DNA of 64,000 nucleotides from Chryseobacterium flavum (GTDB taxonomy: Bacteria > Bacteroidota > Bacteroidia > Flavobacteriales > Weeksellaceae). Below the pieces are notes generated by a model. That model worked only from the letters and a program-made list of their open reading frames with translations, searched no databases and was not told the DNA's origin. The stretch is taken from assembly GCF_003385595.1 (NCBI RefSeq), contig NZ_QNUE01000007.1, forward strand, positions 124,001 through 188,000. The letters are read 5' to 3'. The first letter of the stretch is position 1, and each line of letters starts with the position of its first letter. The position numbers were made by a program, and so were the translations under genes. This document shows positions 1-7,219 of this stretch, piece by piece.

Positions 1-1028
1 AGCCTGAATATGAAAAATGTGTTGCTATTTCTACCGATGCATCAATTCGTAAAATGATGCTTCCGGGGGCCATTGCTATTATTTCTCCCTTATTGATCGG
101 GTTTATTTTTGGTCCGGAGGTTTTGGGTGGATTTTTAGCAGGTGCAACAGTAAGCGGTGTTTTAATGGGAATGTTTCAGAATAATGCCGGTGGAGCATGG
201 GACAATGCTAAGAAGTCATTTGAAAAAGGAGTAGATATTAACGGGCAAACTTACTATAAAGGTTCTGATCCGCATAAAGCATCGGTAACAGGAGATACAG
301 TAGGAGATCCTTTTAAGGATACTTCAGGGCCTTCAATGAATATTCTGATTAAATTAATGTCAATTGTTTCATTGGTTATAGCTCCAACATTGGCTGTGCT
401 GCATAAAGATAAGATTGATGCTAACAGAAAGGCGAAGCTGGAAAGTTTAACCCGTTCGGAAACGGCTCATGGAGGAATAATGACTTCCGATTCAATATTG
501 GTAATCACTCCAAAAGATGTTAAAGGCCATCTTAATGAAAATGGTGATTTTGTGTATGATACAGGGAATATCCAAAAGGTTAATTTAAAAGGAGGAAAGA
601 CAATTGCAATAGGGGAAGGCAGTCAGATTTATCAACTGTACAATTCTGTAAAACAAAAAGATAAGTCGATTCTGGATCCCAATCAGTGGTATACCATAGA
701 GAACCTTTATTTTGAAACTGGATCCAGTGACCTTAAACCTGGTTATGAAATGCAGCTGAATAACCTGGCAGAAATTTTAAATGCTTATCCTGAACTGAAA
801 ATAAAACTGGGGGGATACACGGATAATAGTGGTACTGAAGAAAGTAACCAGCAACTGTCAAATCTAAGAGCACAAACCGCTAAACTGAAATTACTTGAAC
901 TGGGAATATCAGCCGATAGAATAGAAGCTGAAGGATATGGCTCTCAACATCCGGTTTGTGAAGCTAATGATACTGAAGAATGTAAAGCTAAAAACAGGAG
1001 AATTGACGTAAGGGTATTGTCTTTATAA
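1..1028 (+). CDS. hppA: Membrane-bound ion-translocating pyrophosphatase, C-terminal part, fused to an OmpA domain (5' partial)
   Basis: The reading frame is open to the left edge (first full codon at base 3), so the N-terminal bulk lies outside the window. What is visible begins with the end of a membrane pyrophosphatase: [12 protein letters not shown], hydrophobic helices, GGAWDNAKK and [15 protein letters not shown], motifs typical of the H+/Na+-PPase C terminus, which couples PPi hydrolysis to ion pumping. After the last membrane helix ([14 protein letters not shown]) comes a linker of roughly 100 residues and an OmpA-like peptidoglycan-binding domain ([41 protein letters not shown] at the end). 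Family knowledge places the PPase C terminus on the periplasmic side, so the OmpA domain could hold the pump against the cell wall; that anchoring role is inference. The ion used (H+ or Na+) cannot be judged from this fragment. Confidence 0.9.
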   Translation, partial: PEYEKCVAISTDASIRKMMLPGAIAIISPLLIGFIFGPEVLGGFLAGATVSGVLMGMFQNNAGGAWDNAKKSFEKGVDINGQTYYKGSDPHKASVTGDTVGDPFKDTSGPSMNILIKLMSIVSLVIAPTLAVLHKDKIDANRKAKLESLTRSETAHGGIMTSDSILVITPKDVKGHLNENGDFVYDTGNIQKVNLKGGKTIAIGEGSQIYQLYNSVKQKDKSILDPNQWYTIENLYFETGSSDLKPGYEMQLNNLAEILNAYPELKIKLGGYTDNSGTEESNQQLSNLRAQTAKLKLLELGISADRIEAEGYGSQHPVCEANDTEECKAKNRRIDVRVLSL

Positions 1029-1046
1029 TTGTGCCTTAATAATAGT

Positions 1047-1078
1047 AAAACAGTAGTAAATGAGTTTATTACTGTTTT
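1047..1078 (+). terminator. Rho-independent terminator after the pyrophosphatase gene
   Basis: Arms at 1047-1060 and 1065-1078 pair almost perfectly around a TGAG loop and run into a T-rich stretch. It lies 18 bases after the stop codon and separates this gene from the DUF6624 gene. Confidence 0.75.
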
Positions 1079-1146
1079 TTTATTATATTTGATTATATAA
1101 ATTCACTATACTTTGAAAAATACCTAATATTCTGGTTTATATTTTT

Positions 1147-2145
1147 ATGAAAAAGCTATTTATTTTTGGATGTTTTATATTTTGTCGTATGTTTTTTTCT
1201 CAAGAATTTAAATATTTTGATTATATCAAAGAAGCTGAAGATCTGTATCATCAAAAAAACTTTAAAGAATCAGCATTAAAATATGATATAGCATATGAAT
1301 CAATGAATCAGTTGATTGTTCAGAATGATTTATATAATGCTGCTTGTGCCTGGAGTTTGGCAGGGAATAGTGATAAGGCGTTTCTATATCTTGATCATAT
1401 TGTAGATAATAGGATGATCCAGACCTGGAATGATCCAACTGAATTTTATAAATTATTAATTAATGATAACGATTTCAGAACTCTAAAATCTGATAAAAGA
1501 TGGTCAGTTTTGGTTGGAAAAGCATATAATAAACAACAAGATTATATTAAAAAAATAAATAATCCTCTAGCAGATAGAATAAGACTAATAGGGATAAAAG
1601 ATCAGGGTTTAAGGCTGAAACTTGATTCGGTAAGAAAAAAAAGCGGATTGAATTCAGTTTTTGAAAAAGAGCTAATGTTAAAAATAAAGAAACAAGACTC
1701 CCTGAACCTCTTTGAATTAGAAGATATTATAAAAAGCTATGGCTGGTTAGGACCTTATGAGATTGGTTATAAGAATAATCAGTATTTATTTCTTGTAATT
1801 CAGCATGCTGATCTGAAAACCCAAAAAAAATATCTGCCCGTATTAAGAGAAGCTGTTAGGAATGGGAAAGCTCTTCCAAAAGATCTTGCATATCTTGAAG
1901 ATAGAATAAACAGAAGGAGCGGTATTCCTCAGATATATGGTTCACAGGTGTATATAGATAAAATCCAAAAAACATATTACCTGTTTCCAGTTCAGAATGT
2001 TGATCTTCTTGATTCTAAAAGAGCTTCTGTCGGATTGGAGCCAATATCGACTTATCTGAAAAATTCATTTAATATGGATTGGAATATAGCTAAATATAAG
2101 GAAGAAATGCCTTTACTGGAAAAAGAATTGTTAAAAGGCAATTAA
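1147..2145 (+). CDS. Exported DUF6624 family protein with N-terminal TPR-like module
   Basis: 332 residues. It starts with a signal peptide (MKKLFIFGCFIFCRMFFSQ), followed by a helical, TPR-like module (about 25-125) with the pattern YNAACAWSLAGNSDKAFLYLD and FRTLKSDKRW. The C-terminal half carries the DUF6624 signature GWLGP, FLVIQHAD, KYLPVLREAVRNG and DLAYLEDR...GIPQIYGSQ. The biochemical function of DUF6624 is not known to me. It sits between a terminator and the RiPP locus with 137 bases before the precursor gene, so it may be an independent gene. The N-terminal module resembles that of the esterase at 60033-61166. Confidence 0.75.
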   Translation: MKKLFIFGCFIFCRMFFSQEFKYFDYIKEAEDLYHQKNFKESALKYDIAYESMNQLIVQNDLYNAACAWSLAGNSDKAFLYLDHIVDNRMIQTWNDPTEFYKLLINDNDFRTLKSDKRWSVLVGKAYNKQQDYIKKINNPLADRIRLIGIKDQGLRLKLDSVRKKSGLNSVFEKELMLKIKKQDSLNLFELEDIIKSYGWLGPYEIGYKNNQYLFLVIQHADLKTQKKYLPVLREAVRNGKALPKDLAYLEDRINRRSGIPQIYGSQVYIDKIQKTYYLFPVQNVDLLDSKRASVGLEPISTYLKNSFNMDWNIAKYKEEMPLLEKELLKGN

Positions 2146-2282
2146 TTTTTTACTGATTTTTTATAGAAAATTCACTTCAGTATGAATTGTGTTAAATAAT
2201 GTTAAACTTTGCAATCACTGTTGCTTTATATGTTTTAATTGATTAAGTTAGCTATACATTAATCAAACAAAAGAGAATTATC

Positions 2283-2471
2283 ATGAAAAAACTTAAAAAA
2301 TTTTCAGTAAAAGAAGAGAATCTAAAAAAAATTAAAGGAGGAGGATTTACTAATCCTGTTTTTGAGGACGGATCATCGTCATCATCATCATCATCTTCTT
2401 CTTCGTCATCTTCGTCAAGCTTTGAATCTGACTCAGATTCAGATTCTGACTCAGATTCAGATGCTGATTAA
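2283..2471 (+). CDS. RiPP precursor peptide, GG leader plus Ser16-(Ser-Asp)6 core (grasp-with-SPASM type)
   Basis: 62 residues. The N terminus MKKLKKFSVKEENLKKIKGGG matches the Bacteroidota leader type ending in a double-glycine cleavage motif (residues 19-21). After a short spacer (FTNPVFEDG) the core has sixteen consecutive serines (2373-2420), then Phe-Glu, six Ser-Asp pairs (2427-2462) and Ala-Asp. A region made only of hydroxyl and carboxylate side chains is what an ester-forming ATP-grasp ligase would need, and such a ligase follows directly. No Cys, Lys or Thr occurs in the repeats. The start is the only ATG that gives a complete leader. A hairpin terminator lies just after the stop. 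No C39 peptidase/transporter is in the window, so the exporter must be elsewhere. Confidence 0.8.
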   Translation: MKKLKKFSVKEENLKKIKGGGFTNPVFEDGSSSSSSSSSSSSSSSSFESDSDSDSDSDSDAD

Positions 2472-2495
2472 GATTTCTTTTTCTTAGAACGTAAA

Positions 2496-2518
2496 AAGGA
2501 TATACAGTGTATATCCTT
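2496..2518 (+). terminator. Hairpin between precursor and modifying-enzyme genes
   Basis: Perfect 10-bp arms (2496-2505 and 2509-2518, AAGGATATAC outward) with a 3-base loop, followed by a T-rich run. It lies between the precursor stop (2471) and the ATP-grasp start (2548). If leaky it would yield much precursor mRNA and little enzyme mRNA, a common RiPP arrangement; this role is inferred. Confidence 0.75.
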
Positions 2519-2547
2519 ATTTTTTTTAAAATTTTAAACTACTACCC

Positions 2548-3516
2548 ATGATTTTAATATTATCCAGATCTGATGATGGTTCTACAAACAAGATAATAGA
2601 TTGGCTTTTTTTATTTGGAAAAAAATTTATACGGCTTAATGGGAATAAAGCTAATTATGAAATAAAACGTATTAACAATAATGAAGTTATAGTATCAATT
2701 GAAGGGAATGAAATTAATATTTTAGAAGCTTCAAGTGTCTGGTATAGAAGAAATGGTTTCGGGCACACATCTTTCGAATATACTCTTTCAAAAAATGCTC
2801 TAAAGGATGTTTTGAAAAGAGAAATAGATCAATTTTACGTTTATGATCAGATCAGGGATGAGTTCCGTGTTATTTTTGAATATATAAATTTTCTTATAGA
2901 AACTAAAATTCCCAATCGGTTAGGAAGTTTTTTCAAAAGAGAAATTAATAAGATGATAACTTTATATCATGCTGAGCAATCGGGCTTTCAAATACCAACT
3001 TCTTATATTTTAAGTAAGAAAGAAGATTTGAGAGAAAAGCAAGGGCTTGTTACAAAAGCATTGAAAGATGGAGTGTATTTATTAGGTAAAGAATATGAAT
3101 ATTATTCCTATACGGAACGTATTACAGATGAAATTGTAGAATCTACCTTTGAATCTTCATTTCTACCATCACTATTTCAAAAAGAAATTAAAAAAAAATA
3201 TGAACTCCGGGTATTTTATCTTAAAGGTGAGATCTTTAGTACGGTTATATTTTCCCAGCAAAAAGCAACTTCTGCCGTGGATTTCAGAAAGGACGGACAT
3301 TCTATAAGATATATTCCGTACTCGTTACCGGATGACATCAGAGAAAAAATAAATAACCTTATGACAAAACTTAATCACAATATAGGAGCGATAGACTTAA
3401 TTGTGGATATTAATGATAATTATATATTCCTGGAAATAAATCCCGGGGGCCAGTTTTCATACTATTCAGACATGTGTAACTTCTATATAGAGAAAAAAAT
3501 TGCAGAAATTTTATGA
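2548..3516 (+). CDS. gwsG: ATP-grasp peptide maturase, grasp-with-SPASM system
   Basis: 322 residues. The protein has an N-terminal recognition-type domain (about 1-130, with VWYRRNGFGH) and an ATP-grasp fold: a Lys in LVTKALKDG (near 170), the segment LFQKEIKKKYELRVFYLKGEIFS, and the metal/ATP-binding end GAIDLIVDINDNYIFLEINPGGQF with the expected Asp, Glu and Asn. Graspetide ligases of this superfamily phosphorylate Asp/Glu side chains and join them to Ser/Thr (ester) or Lys (amide). The adjacent Ser/Asp-rich precursor makes ester cross-links the likely product. The stop overlaps the next start (ATGA at 3513-3516), so translation is probably coupled. The symbol follows the naming used for this family. 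Confidence 0.85.
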   Translation: MILILSRSDDGSTNKIIDWLFLFGKKFIRLNGNKANYEIKRINNNEVIVSIEGNEINILEASSVWYRRNGFGHTSFEYTLSKNALKDVLKREIDQFYVYDQIRDEFRVIFEYINFLIETKIPNRLGSFFKREINKMITLYHAEQSGFQIPTSYILSKKEDLREKQGLVTKALKDGVYLLGKEYEYYSYTERITDEIVESTFESSFLPSLFQKEIKKKYELRVFYLKGEIFSTVIFSQQKATSAVDFRKDGHSIRYIPYSLPDDIREKINNLMTKLNHNIGAIDLIVDINDNYIFLEINPGGQFSYYSDMCNFYIEKKIAEIL

Positions 3517-3707
3517 AGAAATTGAAACTCAATAAACAGCAAAAAAGAAATCTTCCCATTTTTTACAATTATATTTCATACAGAAAAATGGACTCTTCAA
3601 ATTTTTATTTTCATATGCCTGAATCCAAAAAGTATATGAACTTTACCAATATAAGTGCACCGAACACATTTATATCAAAAATTATTGATTATTCACAAAT
3701 AGATTAA
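3513..3707 (+). CDS. Small protein of the RiPP locus, possible second precursor or accessory
   Basis: 64 residues, starting inside the stop codon of the ATP-grasp gene and ending 5 bases before the SPASM gene, so it is embedded in the operon. The N terminus MKKLKLNKQQKRNLP resembles leader peptides of Bacteroidota RiPPs (KKLxLNKxT/QxxxL). The rest is rich in Tyr, Phe, Ser, Asn, with four Ser in the last third and a C-terminal DYSQID. There is no GG cleavage motif and no Cys. I do not recognise a family. It could be a second substrate, a leader-binding partner, or a conserved helper; the coupling to its neighbours is the main reason to believe it is translated. Confidence 0.6.
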   Translation: MKKLKLNKQQKRNLPIFYNYISYRKMDSSNFYFHMPESKKYMNFTNISAPNTFISKIIDYSQID

Positions 3708-3712
3708 TAAAT

Positions 3713-4810
3713 ATGAGTACAGGAGATTTTCTATTTATTTATACTAATGTTTTTTTAATTAAAGGATTTACGCGGACAATGGTATTGGATCTGTCTAAAA
3801 CGAGTTGGGTCTTTTTTGATAATGACTATGCTGAATTGATAGATCTGTTTAAAACCGATTCAATAAGTAATATCCGTAAAAATATTGACCCTGAAAGTAT
3901 TGGTGATTTTGATAATTTTGTGACTTTTTTGATAAACAATGATTATGCTGCATATGTTGACGATCTTTCTTTGTTTCCAAAAATTGAAGAGGTTTGGTAT
4001 AGTCCCTATAAAATTTCAAACTCTATTATAGATTTTAATGATAAAATCCATGATATGAAAAAAATCTCCGAAGAACTCTTTCTGTTAGGATGCCAGTATA
4101 TTGAGCTAAGGTTTTATTCGGAAATTGAAATTGATAAAGTCAAAGAAATTCTCGATTGTTTTAGAGATAAAGACTTCAGGAGTATTCATTTGATTATTAA
4201 ATACAATGAAAAACTTACCAACGATTTACTGTTTTCTGTTTGTGCATCACATCTTAATATTTCATTCACAGTTTATAATTCTCCTGTCAATGAATATTTT
4301 AAAAATGAATTAGATAATGTTCTTCCTTCAATGGGGTGTATCAACTATATACAACAAAATATTATAGATTGTAGAAGTTGTGGGGTTATTAATTCTACTA
4401 TTTTTTTTAATCCTAAAAATGTCGGTTTGTTTATGGGGAATAAATTATATAATTCGTGTCTCAATAGAAAGATCTCAATAGATACCGAAGGATATATAAA
4501 GAACTGTCCTTCCATGAAGAATTCTTTTGGAAACATAGAAGATAAATCATTGTTGAAGGTTTATGAAGAAGACGCATTTAAAGATATCTGGAATCTTAAT
4601 AAAGATCAAATAGAGACATGCAAAGATTGTGAATTCAGATATGTATGCAGTGATTGCAGGGCATATACGGAAAATCCTGACAATGCATTTTCTAAACCAT
4701 TGAAGTGCGGATATAACCCTTATACCGGAGAATGGCATGAATGGAGCCTTAATCCTCTAAATCAGAAGGCAATTAAGCATTATAGAATGGAAGATTTTGT
4801 AATCTCATAA
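3713..4810 (+). CDS. gwsS: SPASM-domain peptide maturase, grasp-with-SPASM system
   Basis: 365 residues. The C-terminal third carries a SPASM cysteine pattern: C in SCLNRKISIDTEGYIKNC, then ETCKDCEFRYVCSDC and LKCGY, suited to bind auxiliary Fe-S clusters. An extra DCRSCG pair precedes it. The N-terminal half, where a radical-SAM TIM barrel should show CxxxCxxC, has only isolated cysteines (GCQYIELR, LDCFRD), so canonical SAM cleavage looks absent. Known members of this family occur beside an ATP-grasp ligase and a GG-leader precursor, as here. Its exact reaction is not established to my knowledge. The gene ends convergently with the aminotransferase, overlapping it by 6 bases. Confidence 0.8.
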   Translation: MSTGDFLFIYTNVFLIKGFTRTMVLDLSKTSWVFFDNDYAELIDLFKTDSISNIRKNIDPESIGDFDNFVTFLINNDYAAYVDDLSLFPKIEEVWYSPYKISNSIIDFNDKIHDMKKISEELFLLGCQYIELRFYSEIEIDKVKEILDCFRDKDFRSIHLIIKYNEKLTNDLLFSVCASHLNISFTVYNSPVNEYFKNELDNVLPSMGCINYIQQNIIDCRSCGVINSTIFFNPKNVGLFMGNKLYNSCLNRKISIDTEGYIKNCPSMKNSFGNIEDKSLLKVYEEDAFKDIWNLNKDQIETCKDCEFRYVCSDCRAYTENPDNAFSKPLKCGYNPYTGEWHEWSLNPLNQKAIKHYRMEDFVIS

Positions 4811-5947
4811 TTTTTTTTGCAAATATTCCAGAGCCTGGATAATTATCTCATCTTTTTTTGCAAAACTAAACCTGATATAATTTGAGTTCTGTCTTGAATT
4901 ATAAAATGCAGAAAGGGGGAGGCAGGCTACTTTTTTTTCAATAGTCAGCCATTTTGAAAATTCTACATCAGTCATTGTTTTAGACACATTTCTGAAGTTG
5001 ACGATCTGAAAAACACTGCCTTCAGCTTTCTGTTCAATCCGTAATGGTGTATTCAGGATCATTTCATTGAACATATCTCTTTTTCTCTGCATCATTTGTT
5101 TATTGGCAGAAGGATCAAATAGCTCAAGATATTTTGCCAGTGCATATTGTGCAGGAGCATTTGCGCTGTAAGAAATATATTGCTGATGACACTGAAATAA
5201 TTCGGTTAATTTTTCGGGAGCAATCATATAGCTGACTTTCCATCCTGATGTGTGGAACATTTTCCCAAAAGAGAATATACAAAATGTCCTGTCTTTAAGA
5301 TCAGGGTGAAGGTATGAGCTATAGTGTTCAGCATCATCGTAACAGTAAGTGTCATAAATTTCTTCCGAAATCAGATAGATGTTATGATTTTTTATCAGCT
5401 CATATAATTGATTCCAGTCTTTTTGTTTCCAGATTTTCCCGGTAGGGTTTTGAGGAGAGTTAACAATAATTGCTTTTGTTTTTTCAGAGATACATTTTTT
5501 TAATTTATCCCAATCTATAGTAAAATCATCTCCGAGATCATAATATACCGGCAGGCCTCCATTTATAACTACCGAAGGCCCGTAAGTATAATAGGATGGC
5601 TGGATGATAATTACTTCATCGCCTTGATTCATAATAGATTTCAACGCTGTATATAAAGCAAAGGTTGCGCATGGAACAACTGTAATTTCTCTAGGTTTAA
5701 GAGTGATGGCATTTATCCGTTTCGCATTGAATCTGATAATATTTTCAATCAAAAGAGAACTGCCGGAAAGAGGCTCATACTGATGATGGGAAAGTTCAGC
5801 AGATTCTTTAAGAAACAGTTTTAACCGTTCATCAATATCAAAGTCGGGGAGTCCTAAAGAAAGGTCATAACTTCCATACTGTGCTGCAAGTGCAGACATC
5901 TCGGTAAAAAAAGAATAATGAGTGAACCCGTGAATTTTTTCCATCAT
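4805..5947 (-). CDS. PLP-dependent aminotransferase, methionine/kynurenine aminotransferase (YbdL-like) group
   Basis: 380 residues from the preferred start MMEKIHGFTHYSFFTEMS (5947; 5944 is equally possible). An upstream ATG at 6061 would add a poorly conserved tail that runs across the promoter and the opposite gene. Fold type I aminotransferase features are clear: LSLGLPDFD near the N terminus, VPCATFALYTAL, NSPQNPTGK, SEEIYDTY and the PLP lysine in SFGKMFHTSGWKVSY, closest to E. coli YbdL (SFGKTYHMTGWKVGY). These enzymes transaminate methionine or aromatic amino acids with 2-oxo acids. A promoter -7 element (CAAATATA on the plus strand, 5960-5967) lies 12 bases before the start. It is divergent from the M28 peptidase. 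Confidence 0.85.
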   Translation of the reverse strand: MMEKIHGFTHYSFFTEMSALAAQYGSYDLSLGLPDFDIDERLKLFLKESAELSHHQYEPLSGSSLLIENIIRFNAKRINAITLKPREITVVPCATFALYTALKSIMNQGDEVIIIQPSYYTYGPSVVINGGLPVYYDLGDDFTIDWDKLKKCISEKTKAIIVNSPQNPTGKIWKQKDWNQLYELIKNHNIYLISEEIYDTYCYDDAEHYSSYLHPDLKDRTFCIFSFGKMFHTSGWKVSYMIAPEKLTELFQCHQQYISYSANAPAQYALAKYLELFDPSANKQMMQRKRDMFNEMILNTPLRIEQKAEGSVFQIVNFRNVSKTMTDVEFSKWLTIEKKVACLPLSAFYNSRQNSNYIRFSFAKKDEIIIQALEYLQKKL

Positions 5948-5959
5948 TTTGCACTTTAT

Positions 5960-5967
5960 CAAATATA
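5960..5967 (-). promoter_or_regulatory. Promoter -7 element of the aminotransferase gene
   Basis: TATATTTG on the minus strand matches the Bacteroidota -7 consensus TAnnTTTG and lies 12 bases before the chosen start, which supports 5947/5944. No clear TTG is at the expected -33 distance. Confidence 0.5.
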
Positions 5968-6029
5968 ACAAAAATAACATTCCATGAATGATTAAATAAA
6001 ATTTGTTACTTTTAAGAAAATTATTCTTT

Positions 6030-7064
6030 ATGAAAAAACTGCTAATACCGTTATTTGCCATTGCTTTACTTACCGGTTGTAAAACCGCTAATGTTTCAGA
6101 CGGAACTTCTAATATTTCTATAAAACATGATAAAGCTTTTTCTGCTGCTTATAAGATGATTAATAAGGAAGATTTAAAGAAAAACTTATATGTAATTGCT
6201 TCAGATGAAATGGGAGGCAGAGATACAGGGAGTCCGGGGCAGAGAAAGGCAGGAGAGTATATTGTAAATTATTATAAAAGCCTTGGCATTTCATATCCAA
6301 AAGCATTAAATTCTTTTTATCAGAAGGTACCTTCAGAGTTTATGAAGAAAAGAGGTGGCGGAAACCTTCCTGATTCCGAAAATATTCTCGCATTTATAGA
6401 GGGAAGTGAAAAACCTGAAGAAATTGTTGTAGTATCTGCTCATTATGATCATGTTGGAACCAAGAATGGGGTGGTCTATAACGGAGCCGACGATGATGGC
6501 AGCGGTACAGTAGCCGTGATGGAAATTGCAAAAGCTTTTCAACAAGCAAAAAAGGCAGGAAACGGACCTAAAAGATCCCTTCTTTTTCTCCATGTAACAG
6601 GGGAGGAGCATGGTTTATTTGGTTCTGAATACTATTCAGAGAATCCTGTTTTTCCATTGGCTAATACCGTTGCTGATCTTAATATTGATATGATTGGAAG
6701 AGATGATCCTGCTAACAGAGGAAAGCAGTATGTATATGTGATTGGTTCAGAAATGCTTAGTTCTCAGCTTAAAATAATTAATGAGGCTGCCAACAAAAGA
6801 ACAAACAACCTTGAGCTGAACTATAAATATGATGATCTTAATGATCCTGAACAACTTTATTACCGGTCAGATCATTATAACTTTGCCAAACACAATATTC
6901 CAGTAGCTTTTTTCTTTGACGGAATTCATGAAGACTATCATAAACCTACTGATAAGCCTGAAAAAATAGATTATCCTCTGCTTGAAAAAAGAACACAGCT
7001 AATTTTTGCTACCGCATGGGATCTTGCGAACAGATCAGAGAGAATTGTTGTAGATAAAAAGTAA
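6030..7064 (+). CDS. M28 family zinc aminopeptidase, lipoprotein
   Basis: 344 residues from ATG at 6030. This start gives a clean lipoprotein signal (MKKLLIPLFAIALLTGCK, lipobox LTGC), whereas the longer frame from 6003 does not. The peptidase M28 metal and catalytic residues are in order: SAHYDH with a His ligand, NGADDDGSG with the bridging Asp, GEEHGLFGS with the general base and Glu ligand, NIDMIGRDD with an Asp ligand, and a late His in DYHKPTDKPEKIDY. The family removes N-terminal amino acids from peptides; here it would act at the periplasmic or outer surface. It is transcribed alone, divergent from the aminotransferase. Confidence 0.9.
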   Translation: MKKLLIPLFAIALLTGCKTANVSDGTSNISIKHDKAFSAAYKMINKEDLKKNLYVIASDEMGGRDTGSPGQRKAGEYIVNYYKSLGISYPKALNSFYQKVPSEFMKKRGGGNLPDSENILAFIEGSEKPEEIVVVSAHYDHVGTKNGVVYNGADDDGSGTVAVMEIAKAFQQAKKAGNGPKRSLLFLHVTGEEHGLFGSEYYSENPVFPLANTVADLNIDMIGRDDPANRGKQYVYVIGSEMLSSQLKIINEAANKRTNNLELNYKYDDLNDPEQLYYRSDHYNFAKHNIPVAFFFDGIHEDYHKPTDKPEKIDYPLLEKRTQLIFATAWDLANRSERIVVDKK

Positions 7065-7122
7065 AACATATATTGGAATCAGAAGGCATATTGTTAAATC
7101 TTTGTGCCTTTTAATCTTTAAA

Positions 7123-7146
7123 ATAATATACCGATTGGTATATTAT
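7123..7146. promoter_or_regulatory. Operator 1 of the thiolase gene (inverted repeat)
   Basis: Perfect 10-bp arms ATAATATACC / GGTATATTAT around GATT, of the form bound by TetR-family regulators. It ends one base before the promoter -7 element at 7148, so a bound protein would block RNA polymerase. Confidence 0.65.
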
Positions 7147-7147
7147 G

Positions 7148-7155
7148 TATATTTG
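7148..7155 (+). promoter_or_regulatory. Promoter -7 element of the thiolase gene
   Basis: TATATTTG, a perfect match to TAnnTTTG, lies 64 bases before the thiolase ATG and between two operator-like repeats. Confidence 0.55.
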
Positions 7156-7184
7156 CTTAAGGTTAATAAATAAATTTTCAATAA

Positions 7185-7204
7185 AATGTACCGACTGGTA
7201 TATT
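7185..7204. promoter_or_regulatory. Operator 2 of the thiolase gene (imperfect inverted repeat)
   Basis: The core TACCGACTGGTA repeats the core of operator 1 (TACCGATTGGTA). Its centre is 60 bp downstream of the first and 26 bp before the ATG. Outer bases pair except for one G/T mismatch. Confidence 0.55.
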
Positions 7205-7219
7205 AAAAAAGTAAAAAAT

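Noticed and set aside
2365..2470. Short-period repeats as a CRISPR or microsatellite without coding function
   Set aside because: The repeats are in frame in a peptide with a leader and sit in a RiPP operon; there are no spacers.
4345..4738. Two minus-strand frames inside the SPASM gene
   Set aside because: They lie opposite a well-supported gene and show no domain or initiation context.
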